From Acanthopleura granulata (taxonomy: Eukaryota; Mollusca; Polyplacophora; Chitonida; Chitonidae), in contig JABBOT010000080.1 of the NCBI GenBank assembly GCA_016165875.1, positions 36,183,763-36,247,762 on the forward strand: a stretch of DNA of 64,000 nucleotides, in the 5' to 3' direction. Positions 38,001-48,679 of this stretch are shown here, one piece after another. Under the pieces are notes generated by a model, which was not told where the DNA came from, searched no databases, and saw only the letters and a list, made by a program, of their open reading frames with translations. The position numbers and the translations under genes were made by a program. Within the stretch, counting starts at the first letter, position 1. Every line of letters begins with the position of its first letter.

Positions 38001-41000
38001 CCGGAGAATGGACAGTCATCTCCAGTGAAGCCAAAGCCCTTACACAGTATGTCATTCTCATCCCCCAAAGCCTTCTCCCCAGAAAGAAGACATTTTACAA
38101 GCATGGATAGCATTGACCGAATAGTATTACGGAAATCCAACTCAAATCCTTTGTCAAATGATCCTACAACAACACGTGAAGGAAATCTCATGTCCAGTGC
38201 TCACCTGTCTCCACCTGTTATCATAGATAGCAGAAAACTTGGAAGCAAGAAGAGCAGCTCTAGTAGGAGACCACTGTCACAATCCCTGGATCTGAGTAAA
38301 ATCACCCCAGTAGCATCAGGCTTAGTACGAAGGGCATCTGGCTTCAAGGAGAGAATGTTTGGCAGAAAAGGAAAGTCCTCACTGTCAGAAATCACACTTG
38401 GCTCCTTGGAGGAGGTGAAAATGTCAGGCTTCTTACAACACAAGGTCTTGCTCAAATGGCAGAAACTGTTCTTTGCTGTTAGTAGGGGATGTTTGTATGC
38501 CTTCAAGACAAAAAATGACAGTGAGAATCCGGAATTTATTGCCATATTGTCAAACTACACCATCACGTACCTTCTCAGTGGCAGGCAAAAGAAACACAAG
38601 ATGACAAAGCCGTATGTGTTCAAACTTTCTCAGCCAAACTGTAAGAGCATTTACCTGTGTGCTGCCCATAGCTTAGATCTGGCTCGTTGGATTCAGGTCC
38701 TGCAGATGGAAGCTAACAAAGTCAGTGTGGACAATCCAGATTCAACCCATGATAGTTTTGATGCCGAGTCGTGGGTCACTCCTGGACTCTTTGCTAAAAC
38801 AAATGCCAGATACGCTCTGGGGTCTCCAGCAGCTGACATTGAACCATGTGAATTTCTGACCCCAAGCTCTTCTGTTGATGATGAAAAGTTGTCATCAACA
38901 TGTCTGTCTGATGGTTTGGAGATTGTGTCGACAGAACAGGGCAGGGTGACGGTGTCACATCATATGTCACAAGTGTGTGACAATGAGATCATCTCAGCCT
39001 GGGATACCTCCAGCTCTTGCAGCACGGTGTACAGCTCTACCCTGGAATCGTCTAGCAACGCCAGCATGGACAATGGGCCACGGCATGATAATTCCATCAC
39101 AAGGGTTTGGCAGAGCGATAATCAGTATCGCCTCACTACAATAAGGAAACACGCTCAAAAGATCAAAAAATCTTTCTCGGACAGAAGGAAAAAATGGCAT
39201 AGCGAAGAGATTTTGGTCGACACCCCAATTTGTGATACTCCTTCACAACAGGATGATCATGATGTGAAGAATGAAGAATCAACGGATGGGGTGAGTACAA
39301 GAATCAGTATTTAATCTTTGTAAGGTGTCAGTAGTTGGTCAGTGTTATGCCATTCCTTGGAGTATGTTTATGCGTACAGTTTAATGAGTTTTAATCAATA
39401 GTACATTGTAGAAATTGTGATCCAAATTACATCGGAAAAGATCAGTTGTAAGGGGCTTCTTGTGGGCACTGGTGTCAGTTATTACAGCTGCTGCAGCTAA
39501 CAAAGGGACCTCACTCAACATCTCACATATGTAGTGGATAAAGCATGTAAAGAGTAGACAGACATCTTTGCCCAAACACCCAGTTCCTGGGACCAGTTGT
39601 TCAAAAGTCAGTTTAAGTTGGAGCTAAACCTCTCTGGTCGTAGGCTGCAGATTGTCATGGTTTTCCCCCAGGGCTCCGCCCAGTTCCTTTGCACCATAAT
39701 CATGGCCGTCATCGAATAAGTGAAATACATGCATTATTCTGTACAGTGTATAACAACAGCCTAAAATCACTATAAATAAATAAATAAATAAATCTCAAAA
39801 CCAGTCTTGGTCCTAGTTAAGCACAGAACTGATGTGACTTTTAACAGTCTAGATCAGGCTTACCAGGGTATTTGGGAAATACTTTTGAAGAACTGGCCGC
39901 AGGTACATGTACATGTATGTTCAGATACATAAATACATGTACTCTCTGATAAAGTTGTATCTATTGTACATTAGTCCTACATGAACTCCGCTGTCACTCC
40001 GACATATAGATGTCGCCATACAGGTGGAGTCATACAACCTTGCTTTAATTTCCTGGGAGTAGTGCCAGAGTTCTGCCACCTCGCAACTCAGCCACTTATC
40101 TTATGTCTCCTACCAAAGTACAGACACTCGCAAACATGTGTACTACAATTTTGGCGGCCTCGCCTTCATTATTTAGGAGCTCACCGGACTTCTGTTTGTT
40201 GCGTAACCATAAAACAATGACGTTTTTGTTTTAACATGGATCAATGAGCTAGGAGGGTCAGCTCCTAAATAATGACTGCCGAAATTGTAGCTCGCATGTT
40301 TATGAGTGTCAACACTTTGACAGGTGACACAAGATAAGTGGCTGACTTCCAAGGCAGCATTACTCCCAGGAAATTAAACGGAAGGTTGTGTGACTCGTCT
40401 GGTATCGCGACGTCCAAACACGGGAGCGACGGTCGAGTTCATGTAGGACTAACTGTACATGTACTTGTTCCTATTTTGTGAGGAAGAACTTTGATGTAAA
40501 TGCAGATGTTTCTCCTTTAATCATGTTAGTCATCTGGAAGTCGAAAGGGCTGTCTCCTTTATTTTCCTGCGCGCACAAGCAGGTGTGTATACTGTAGTCG
40601 TATATATATATAATTTATCACCTGTTCAGATGTTGACTGAAAAAATTGTATCCTCATTGTGAAGCTTTTGTAAGTTTTCTACACAAAGTTCTTTATAAAC
40701 TGGATATTCGGCGTCCTGATAAGATGTCCCACTGTTACATGTTGCTTTGTGCTGTGAGCTGTGGAATTGAATATCCTCAATAGACTCCAGACGACTGGGT
40801 AATGCTCAGATTCACACAGTCAGCACGCAGATTCACACAATCACAGTAAAACCTTCCCCATGCACTGACAAGCAGCCTGTGATACATTGGTGGGCAGGCA
40901 CGCTGTAACCACTGCCGAGAGTCAGTTATTCATGCCTGACACTAAACCAATCTGATCCATCAGAAAACAATTTTTCTTTGGTGCTTAAACATCCATGCTT

Positions 41001-44000
41001 TAATAGCACCTATTAGGTGGAATGTATTGGAAGGGACATTATACAGGCCTGTGCACATAAACTATAACCAGTACTGTAGTTAACCCACATGTTCAGAGAC
41101 CTACATGCATTCCTTTGGGTTAGTTTCATGGGTTTGCCTGGGTTAGTACACTACATACATTTATATAGTGACAGAAGGTGAGTAGGCCGCCTGTTGCTTG
41201 TGCTGCTGGTTTGATCACATCTGCACTTTTAATTAATTGTCATTTGTGTCCAGTTTACCAGTATTGCACAGCTTTAATGTTGCAGATAGGGAAATCTTGT
41301 GAATTTGGATTTCTGTAGCAGAACAATATTGGGATTAATGATATGTAAATTTTCCGGTACGTGTATGTTATAACTTAATCAGTACAGTACCTTAGTAGTA
41401 CTAAGCACAGCCATGGATCATTGAATGTTTTGTGCATGTGCTTCTGGATAGCACAGCTGCACTTCCACTCGGAGTTCAGTGTCCAAGACACTAGGTATGC
41501 CACAGTCACAGTGTAGCAGTGTGCTCCAGGGTATTTGTGTGCTACATCAACAAGTTGAACAGACTTTGTGCCGGTGGACCAGTGGAGTACTGCCGTGTGT
41601 GAATTCTGTGTAAGATGTCAGGAGTGCAGAGAGCAGCTGAGGTGCTTTTGTATGGTTCACAAAGCTGATATTGATGTGAGATTGACTTATTGACTGGGAA
41701 ACCAGTTTTGCCGGTTGCCAAGTGAATATAAGGTACTGAAAGCCACGACCATGCGTAGACAGTTAGGACAGCCAGGAGAGAGCATATCCATCTTCTCTAG
41801 TAAGGTAAAGCTTAGCGTTCACTGACACTTCAGGCATTGTAAAGGAGGACTTCCACAAGACATAGCAACCAAAAGTGCTAACCAACACGTCTGAGTAGCC
41901 CAGAATGTTACATATTCTCTATTACAAATTCAGCCAGATGTTCAACATGAAATTGTACAACAGAAAACTACATACATGCACCTTGATTTCATGTTCTAAT
42001 GAGCTCTTGCTGTAGTTGTCACTGTGGTTGTTTGGTCTAGTGGCAGTCTTCCATTTAAATGCATGTATGGGCTGCATATTTTGATTTAGTGTAGAAATGC
42101 ATGGGAATGGTATAAAAATTGCGTGTTTTAAGTTACATGTTGCACTGGCAGTGGGCAAATCTAGCCCTGTGTATATCAGAGCACATACATGTAAAAGTTC
42201 ACCTTCTGCCAGAGGTACCACCAGAAGTAAGCAGCCAATATGTATGTGGTCGTGTCCCCAAAAATCAGAAGTAATGTGTATAAATTACCAAGGGAGACAC
42301 AAACAAGTGAATGACCGGGTGATTTGTTAGAATCCGGTTGGTTGTCACCCTTAAGTGCCACCCTATTAGGCTGTTCTGAACAGTGTACATGTGTGACAGA
42401 TTACATGTACATGTGGTATATACTGGTAATATAGTATCCAACATAAATGTATACTTGTATGTTTTGAGCATGAAGTACTGTACATGTACATGCAACTTCT
42501 CTGTAACTGACATGTCTTCAAGGCAATCGGGTCATTGTACAAATATTTGTATCTTAAAGGCACCATTGAGTAGCAGGGATTGCATGTTTGTGTTCTTTTT
42601 GCTTGTACTTTATGCTCAGGCGTTCAGCATGTCATGGATTTGTGTCATGAATTTACAAATGATGATTTATGACTTCAGTTCAGCAGTGTTGAAGAGTAAT
42701 TGATATTGGTGTACAATAATTCCTAAGTCCACATACATCATCATGTATGTGATGTTTTGTGTAAATTCCATATTGTGACGTAGGGTCTTATTCTGATTAA
42801 AAACTTTCCCTGCGTAAATGTGCACAGGGTCAACCTCATGGACACGCGCCAGAATGTTTTAGGATCAATCAGGCGTATCACGTCATGCATGGTTGCTTCC
42901 TAATGATGAGCTCCATTATCAGTGTTGACAGTTTGTCCTCATCTAGTCTCCTTTAGCTGACGTAGGTCTGAATACCGTGGACCGTTTGAGGCATGTTATT
43001 CGGCCCTCTATAGCAGATCAAAGACCTGCCGCAAACCATTTAACTATGTGATCTAGTCCTTGAAAAGTTTACAAATGTGGGTGAAGCGTGTGTAAAGAAT
43101 GTATGGGGGGAAAAAGGGCTTTGAGTCCTATGTCCATTAATGATGACTATGACATGAATAAGATTATCATTAGCCTTTATAGTTGAGGTTAAGCGGCTGG
43201 CTTAGGAGAGACGTGGTAAAGTGGTATAGACGAATACATTAACTGACAATATATGGATGTACTCTTTGGGTATATGGTGCACTGTCTGATGTATATAAAT
43301 GTTTAGTTTGGTGTATGAAAATAAATACATACATGTACTTGACATGTCATTATCACATAAATGTCATTATTCCTCGGGTTTTTTTTTTTTTTTTTTTTTT
43401 TTCCATATGTGCGAAGAGCTGCTTCAGTGCATAGGTGTTATTTTCCACACTTCCTATAACTTTCATGGACATGTACCTGATGCTGTTGCTAGGGTTTTCA
43501 GAAATTTACCTTAAATGAGTAGTCTCCAGAATTCAAATGGACAGGAAGTTTTCATGTTGATCGAGTTTCGTCTTGAAATTGATTGTTTTGTTACCCAGCC
43601 AGTCATGTGAACATTTTTTTTTCATTCATTACATAAAACTGTCAGTAAACACTGCTTTATGTCATGCATGTGTTCTATTTTGATTTACTTTCCTCAAAAT
43701 GTAGCCATGGCGAATGTGCAAATGGAGATATCATCATAGGTAGAGTGATGAACAGCTTTTGAGTATGAATATACCTGTATTTACATGTTGACAAATAAGT
43801 TCAAAGGATAGGAACATTTTAGATTTTAATGGTTGACATTGTGGTCCTATACTGCATATCACTGTACCTGGACTGCATTCTGCATAATTATGTGTAAATG
43901 TACACCCCTATGCATTTAAACATTATATATCTTTGTACATGTCATATGTACAGTTATAACAGTGGAGTGTCCTGTACAAGACATGCATGTGCCTTGCATT

Positions 44001-47000
44001 GTAATCACTGTTGCATGTCATATAGGTGTTAAAAAGGTACATGTATATCTATAGCAATGCCCCCTCACCCTCCGACAAATCCAGTTGAATTAAAGTTCAG
44101 ATAACACATTTATTCATATTCGGTGGAACTTTGGAGGAAACACCCTAAAAAGCCATTGTTGTTGTTGTATGTACGCAGGGTCATGAATAATGTAGTTAGA
44201 GGACATATTAAATGCAGTCTGATACCTATATTTTCAGAAGAAGCCGTGTAAAGAAGGAAGTGGGGAGTGTGGCGAGAACAAAGGGGACCACTCCCCCCAG
44301 GTGCCCAGACGTCACAAACCAGTGTCCGTCAAACACCTGCCCGTCGAACAGTTAGGTACCCCTGACCACTGTGGCTATCTGGAGAGGAGGCACCAGGATG
44401 GAGCCTGGGTCAAGTAAGTCTCCAGCACCTGTATTGGGAACGGTGCAGAGTGGTTCTGAACAGACGTACTGGCAGATTTCCTGGAATCAGACTAGTGTAG
44501 TACATGTACATATGCAGAAAGGATAACTATATAGATTTTTTTTATTTAATTACCTCGCATGACCATTTATTCAAGAGCAGGTGATTTTGTTAGTGAACCA
44601 AATGGTTACATATGCTGGAGCATGCTTTTCTTGTTTAATTTGTTTACTTTAACAGTACAATAAAGATAGAGCCTAAGGGCCATTTACATTTTTTTTTTAT
44701 ATTAATAAAACCAGAGAGAAGAATCAAAAACAATGTAACATTGAAAATGGTATATGTGTATGTTTGAATTATCTCCTATCTTACATTGGAGATGTTTTAT
44801 ACTTTAATGGTGAAAGTTGTAGGATGTTTGAAATATTGTGTGATATTAAGCATGCTCTCTGAACTATGCATCTCTCTGTCAAGGTTGACTGACCATGCGT
44901 GTATATGTTTCAGATACTGGTACTGCCTGAAGTCAGGATGGCTCTACTGCTATCTCACACCGTCAGATTTTGTCACTGTGGATGCCATCAATCTTGATAG
45001 TTTCTCTGTTACTTTTCATCACGACAGATTCCAAGCCAAGAGTTTTGTCTTGGAGTTACATCACAAGGTAATTCCCCTTTTTTTTTTCACAGACTTTTTT
45101 CTCACCTCATTATTTATTTTGATTTTTGCAAAAACCCATTTCAGCTTGTTAAATGAGAAGTCTTTAACCCTTGAGGTGAAGAGTTTTGATCCTGGTGATT
45201 TAATGGCACCCGCACAGGCTCTGTCACTTACACACTTCACATCACATGCACACATCACATCAGGCTCACCTTATTTATTTATTTATTTATTTATATATTT
45301 ATGTATTTGTTATTTCCTAAAGCAATATTTCCCGCTATTCCTGGCTGCTGATAGTGAAGGGGTGATGGCCGAGTGGGCCTTGAAAATTGGGGATGGGATA
45401 TCCACACCTGACAGAAACCAAATACCAGCAGGCACCCCACCCACACATGACCAGATGTGGACCACAGTCTTGTCAGGTAAGAACTGTTACAAGTATAGCC
45501 AGGAGATGAATTTAATAAAATTTTGATAGAATTTCTCGCATTCCTTCTGTTATAAAATGAAGTTTGCCTTGTTTTTTAACCTCTGCTCACAGAGATTTAG
45601 ATTTGTGTCATCACTGTGTAAATAGGCTGTTGCATTGACATATAATATGCAGTGTTCTGGTGTGTATCTGTATGTTAAGCATGCCTTGCTAATGTAAACA
45701 TGGACAGTCTGCAGGAACTGTTTACATCGGCACAGCTTACATTCCAACAGTGTGCATGTATACACGTATTGATCTGAAGTGGGGCGGTATTTTGATAGAA
45801 ATGTGTGCTAAAGTTGTCTCCCCTTAATAGTCACAGCGGTACCAACATGTACATAGGTCTGTGCTATGTCCCTACAGATGACTCCAGTGTGCCGGAAGAC
45901 AGTACAGAGGTTACAGGAGACCTAGCATGTGACACCACACACGACACCACTGGTGACACGGACACCTCATCACAGTCAGTACACAGTGACAGGTCAGCTG
46001 TGTCTGAGGCTCGTCAACACCTGCTGCAGGAAGTTCTGAAGCTAAAGCACGATCTGGAGCAGAAGCAGTCAGAAACCAGGAGGAAGGTAAGTCAGCAGGT
46101 GATTGCAGGATGGGGCCATGGGGAAATCATTCTGGTATAATTCAAAAGGTTTATTGTTTGTGTGAATTTAGCAAGTTTTTCCAGTATCATTCAAGTGAAG
46201 TAGTTTACTGTAACATACCTAAAATTTCGTCCAAGAAAATTCATTTTTATAGGCAAGAAATGTCATATAATGTTATATTTTGTGCTGAAAAATATTATTT
46301 ATTTTTCCAGTAGGATATCATACTACCATCCAAACAAACCTTCCTGCAATCAGTAAAAGTCCTAGAATCAGGGAAAAATGAGCAACTTATTCATGGACAA
46401 AATTTTAGGTCATTTAGGGTAGTTGATATAAAAATGAGTGAATATTTAATATGGTGTATATAAATAAGGAAATATTTTGGTAAAATATTTTATTTGTAGG
46501 AATTGTTCATGTATTAAAAGTGAGCAAGTGATTTGGATAGTTTTGTTGATATGTTGTGACTTGTTCTTGAAATAATAGATGTCTTCGGGTGCAATTAAGG
46601 TTATGCTGTAACTTTTCCTACCATATGATCCACACCTCTGTGCAAGACAGTTCCAAGATAAAAAGGAATAATGAAGAAAATTATAAAAGTAAATAAAATA
46701 TTTTGTTCATTTTGTGACAGCGATCATCTTTGATACACGTGAGCCAGTCTGAGCCCAAAAGTTTGGACAAGAAGGTGCAGGAAGAACAGCTTGTTCAAGA
46801 GATCACGTCCTTGCGACAACGGCGTTTGTCCACCCAGTTAAAGGTGTGTTCTGTTATGATCTGTTTGCTTGATATGGTGTACTCGCACTGCTATGGCTTA
46901 TGACTGAGCCCAGCATGTCAGAGTTATGAAGTCAGTGGACCGTTACTCCAAATTAACAGATCTTGTTAAGTCAGATTTTCCCCTTAAAATTATACAGTGA

Positions 47001-48176
47001 TTATACAGCTGTTTTGTATATTGTGAATTTTACACATTGGCATATAATCCAGTCTTATAGGTATATATAGCTTGGGTGTTTATACACTTTGTCCTTACTA
47101 ACTGTGACATTTTCTTCTATGTTAAGGTTGACACACTTCAGAGACAAATGGAGCTAAAAGCACAGAATACTTCTAGGAAGAAACCTCTCTTTCGATTTGT
47201 TGGGAGGCAGAAATCCCCAGTGGAGACACACACCAGCAACCACAACAATCCCTGCATGGAGGAACAGGTGAAGGAATTGACAAGTCGACTGCAGGTGATC
47301 GACCAAGACTTGATGTTTCGAGAGAAAGACCGACGGACCTTGCATCATACATGGCTGGACCTCGCCAACAACAATAACAACAGCCCTGAGAATCAGCGAC
47401 GCCATGGAATCTTTTCTGGCAAATCACAAAAAGAATCTCGTAAGAGAACTCAGAGCTTGAAGTTAACAGGACTAGCACTTTCAGTGCCCCAGGAAAATGC
47501 TACACTGGAGGATTGTGCTACCAGTCAAATGTGCTCTGTTCAAGCAAGTAAGAGTAACGATGGTACCAGAACCCCACCTACAGAATCCTCCGTGGACAGC
47601 ATTTCATTAGCTAAGGTCAACAAAGGCAAAGGCTGGTTTAGGAGAAAACGAAACGGGAAGGAATCGCCTCAGCCAGAACTGACCAATCAAATAGCAGCAG
47701 AGAATTGTCTCAGAGCAGAAGCAGCTCAAGCACAGCCCCCATCCCCCAAACTGTCGTCGCGGCGAGAGATAAATCCCAAAGTTTTAGCTGACATTGAGGT
47801 AATTAGTTATTCACTTTCTACAGGCTTCCCTATGACAATCCACCAGATTAACCCAACTTTGTAAACCTTTTCATACATTACAAAAATGACAATTTTCGAT
47901 TCCTTAGCTATTTTCTCTTACTTTTCTCCTAATACCCGCATGTTTCAAGTTTGTCTGATGGAAAATTCTTGATCATGACATTGAGCAACAAATAAGTAAG
48001 TAAATAAATAAATAAATATTTTCAGAAAATGTGTTTTCTTTGATTTGGGTATCTGAAGTGGTATATTCTTGAGGTTTCCATTTGAATGTGAATAAGTGTG
48101 TTTGTCTCTTCTTCAGGAATTTGAAAAGATGTCTCGTTTAGCCCTTCAAAAATCCCAAGGCACAGAGAACTCCTAA
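28981..48176 (+). CDS. Triple-PH-domain, coiled-coil adaptor-like protein (whole gene)
   Basis: Nine exons join without a frame break: 28981-29016, 37113-39290, 44238-44413, 44914-45067, 45323-45476, 45878-46086, 46721-46843, 47127-47798, 48117-48176, giving 1253 aa. PH1 is about residues 96-200 (LGWLYHQQSGLDRWCVIAD to KWLNALK), PH2 about 445-548 (MSGFLQHKVLLKWQKLFFA to ARWIQVLQM), PH3 about 782-873 (CGYLERRH...WVKYWYCLKSG to AEWALKIGD). Each keeps the C-terminal helix Trp. A Ser-rich linker with RRAS- and RRPLS-type basophilic-kinase motifs joins PH1 and PH2, and charged helical segments (LLQEVLKLKHDLEQKQSE, DTLQRQMELKAQ) follow PH3. PH domains suggest phosphoinositide or protein binding at membranes; the PH-PH-coiled-coil layout resembles AFAP1-family actin adaptors, but the extra PH1 is unlike them. 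The family assignment is open. Confidence 0.85.
30171..30320. repeat. 20-bp tandem array with alternating A/B units
   Basis: From 30201 six consecutive 20-bp units read A-A-B-A-B-A, where A is like gaaaatgacttttaaagcat and B like gaaaaatattttgaacgctg. The block 30171-30190 (gaagctttaaaagtcatttt) is an A unit in reverse orientation. The exact 20-bp register and the dimer pattern are clear. Confidence 0.85.
32218..32240. repeat. (TA)n microsatellite
   Basis: An uninterrupted TA run of about 23 bp inside intron 1. Confidence 0.9.
33401..33680 (-). mobile_element. Near full-length tRNA-derived SINE
   Basis: Read on the minus strand it starts atgggcctccgtggctcagt (box A), passes a box B-like segment (actgtgagttgaagtcc), then the conserved central domain, and ends in (aaat)n. 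The element is 33411-33670; flanks caatatttta (33401-33410) and cgatatttta (33671-33680) form a 10-bp duplication with one mismatch. Lies in intron 1 of the PH gene, opposite to its transcription. Confidence 0.9.
37113..39290 (+). CDS. PH gene large exon: PH1, Ser-rich linker and PH2
   Basis: 726 codons, phase 0 to phase 0, between ttctttctatttccag and gatggg|gtgagt. It starts SFEDSLCNSERDSIKCYMEI. The whole of PH1, the linker and the whole of PH2 lie in this one exon, while PH3 is split over three. The linker holds Ser-rich clusters, VRRASGFKERMFGRKGKSS just before PH2, and a basic KSFSDRRKKWHSEE near the end, all likely phosphorylation or binding sites. Confidence 0.92.
39637..39793 (+). 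mobile_element. 5'-truncated SINE copy with (aaat)n tail
   Basis: ggtcgtaggctgcagattgt, then ttttcccccagggctccgcc, ccataatcatggccgtcat, cgaataagtgaaata and five aaat units match the 3' part of the SINE family. The segment between the gtgaaat block and the tail has diverged strongly. Confidence 0.7.
39971..40452. mobile_element. Foldback (long inverted repeat) element in intron 2
   Basis: The ends are ttagtcctacatgaact and its complement agttcatgtaggactaa. Inner landmarks also pair in order: aatttcctgggagta with tactcccaggaaatt, gccacttatctt with aagataagtggc, and cattatttaggagct with agctcctaaataatg. Arms are about 39971-40185 and 40256-40452, with a loop of about 70 bp. Both sides are flanked by tgtaca-type sequence, possibly a target duplication but itself palindromic. 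There is no coding capacity, so it would be non-autonomous. Confidence 0.82.
43379..43402. repeat. Poly-T run (24 T)
   Basis: Uninterrupted T24 in intron 2; its length is unreliable in most sequencing. Confidence 0.9.
44238..44413 (+). CDS. PH gene exon: start of PH3
   Basis: Acceptor cctatattttcag, donor caa|gtaagt; phase 0 in and phase 2 out. Encodes a Lys/Gly/Cys-rich linker and then CGYLERRHQDGAWV, the first strands of PH3. Confidence 0.88.
44914..45067 (+). CDS. PH gene exon: core of PH3
   Basis: Acceptor gtatatgtttcag, donor aag|gtaatt. Its first base completes Lys (aa+a), followed by YWYCLKSGWLYCYLTPSDFV and ending FVLELHHK, the middle strands of a PH fold. Confidence 0.88.
45323..45476 (+). 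CDS. PH gene exon: end of PH3
   Basis: Acceptor gttatttcctaaag (weaker, just after a (ttta)n tract at 45268-45305), donor cag|gtaaga; phase 0 in and phase 1 out. Encodes QYFPLFLAADSEGVMAEWAL, the last strand and the C-terminal helix of PH3 with its Trp. Confidence 0.85.
45878..46086 (+). CDS. PH gene exon: acidic linker and first coiled coil
   Basis: Acceptor tatgtccctacag, donor aag|gtaagt. Completes Asp and encodes a Thr/Asp-rich stretch followed by ARQHLLQEVLKLKHDLEQKQ and a basic end, a clear amphipathic helix. Confidence 0.88.
46721..46843 (+). CDS. PH gene exon: coiled-coil continuation
   Basis: Acceptor cattttgtgacag, donor aag|gtgtgt; 41 codons in phase 0. Encodes RSSLIHVSQSEPKSLDKK and then QEEQLVQEITSLRQRR, helical and charged. 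Confidence 0.85.
47127..47798 (+). CDS. PH gene exon: C-terminal coiled coil and basic Ser-rich region
   Basis: Acceptor tttcttctatgttaag, donor gag|gtaatt; 224 codons in phase 0. Starts VDTLQRQMELKAQ, then basic RKKPLFRFVGRQKSP, a second helical segment (EEQVKELTSRLQVIDQDL), an Asn run (NNNNN) and Ser/Lys-rich sequence with RRKRNGKESP, ending KVLADIE. Confidence 0.88.
48117..48176 (+). CDS. PH gene last coding exon
   Basis: Acceptor gtttgtctcttcttcag, then EFEKMSRLALQKSQGTENS and TAA at 48174-48176. Phase 0 continues from the previous exon. Confidence 0.85.
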   Translation, partial: EFEKMSRLALQKSQGTENS

Positions 48177-48235
48177 AGACTTGTAATTCCTTGTCTCTGC
48201 CATGTGCTAATATCTCTGTAGTGCATGTGTGTTGG

Positions 48236-48420
48236 TCTCACCGATGTGGACTTCATACAGGTGCAGACTTCATACTGACGTGGGCTTCATACAGGTGCCG
48301 ATTTCATACTGGTGTGGACCTTATATAGCCATGGTTTTCCTGGTGATGTGGATGTAGGTTTCACACTGTTATGGGATTTGCACTGACGTGGTCTGAATTC
48401 TGATGTGGACTTCATTCATA
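48236..48420. repeat. Degenerate ~18-bp repeat in the 3' UTR
   Basis: Variants of gatgtggacttcatacag (gtgcagacttcatact, gacgtgggcttcatacag, gtgccgatttcatact, ggtgtggacc) recur about ten times, best preserved in 48240-48325. Confidence 0.7.
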
Positions 48421-48662
48421 CATCATCTTATCTGCTGTGGTGCCCTGCTGAATGTGGTCACATTCTACGCATTTTAAAGACTATTTGATGGCATTCTCAG
48501 TCAAGACGGTGCTAACATAAAAGAAAGATTTGTTCAGGATGAATCACATCCTGTTTATTTCTTTTAGTTTGTGATATTTCATAGTGCGTACATGTACAAA
48601 ACGTGTCAAACAAAGTTGACTGCGCAGTGTATCAGAATGGAGAGCCCAGAAGACAATGGTTG

Positions 48663-48679
48663 TATATATATATATATAT
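48663..48679. repeat. (TA)n microsatellite
   Basis: A short uninterrupted TA run in the 3' UTR region. Confidence 0.85.

Larger units (their letters stand above)
39291..44237 (+). other. Intron 2 of the PH gene (4.9 kb)
   Basis: Holds a decayed SINE (39637-39793), the foldback element (39971-40452) and a T24 run (43379-43402). No coding exon is apparent. Confidence 0.7.

Noticed and set aside
44786..45526. Single 246-codon frame across the PH3 region
   Set aside because: It fuses two real exons (44914-45067, 45323-45476) with the intron between them, which happens to lack stops; the splice sites and the PH fold favour removal of the intron.
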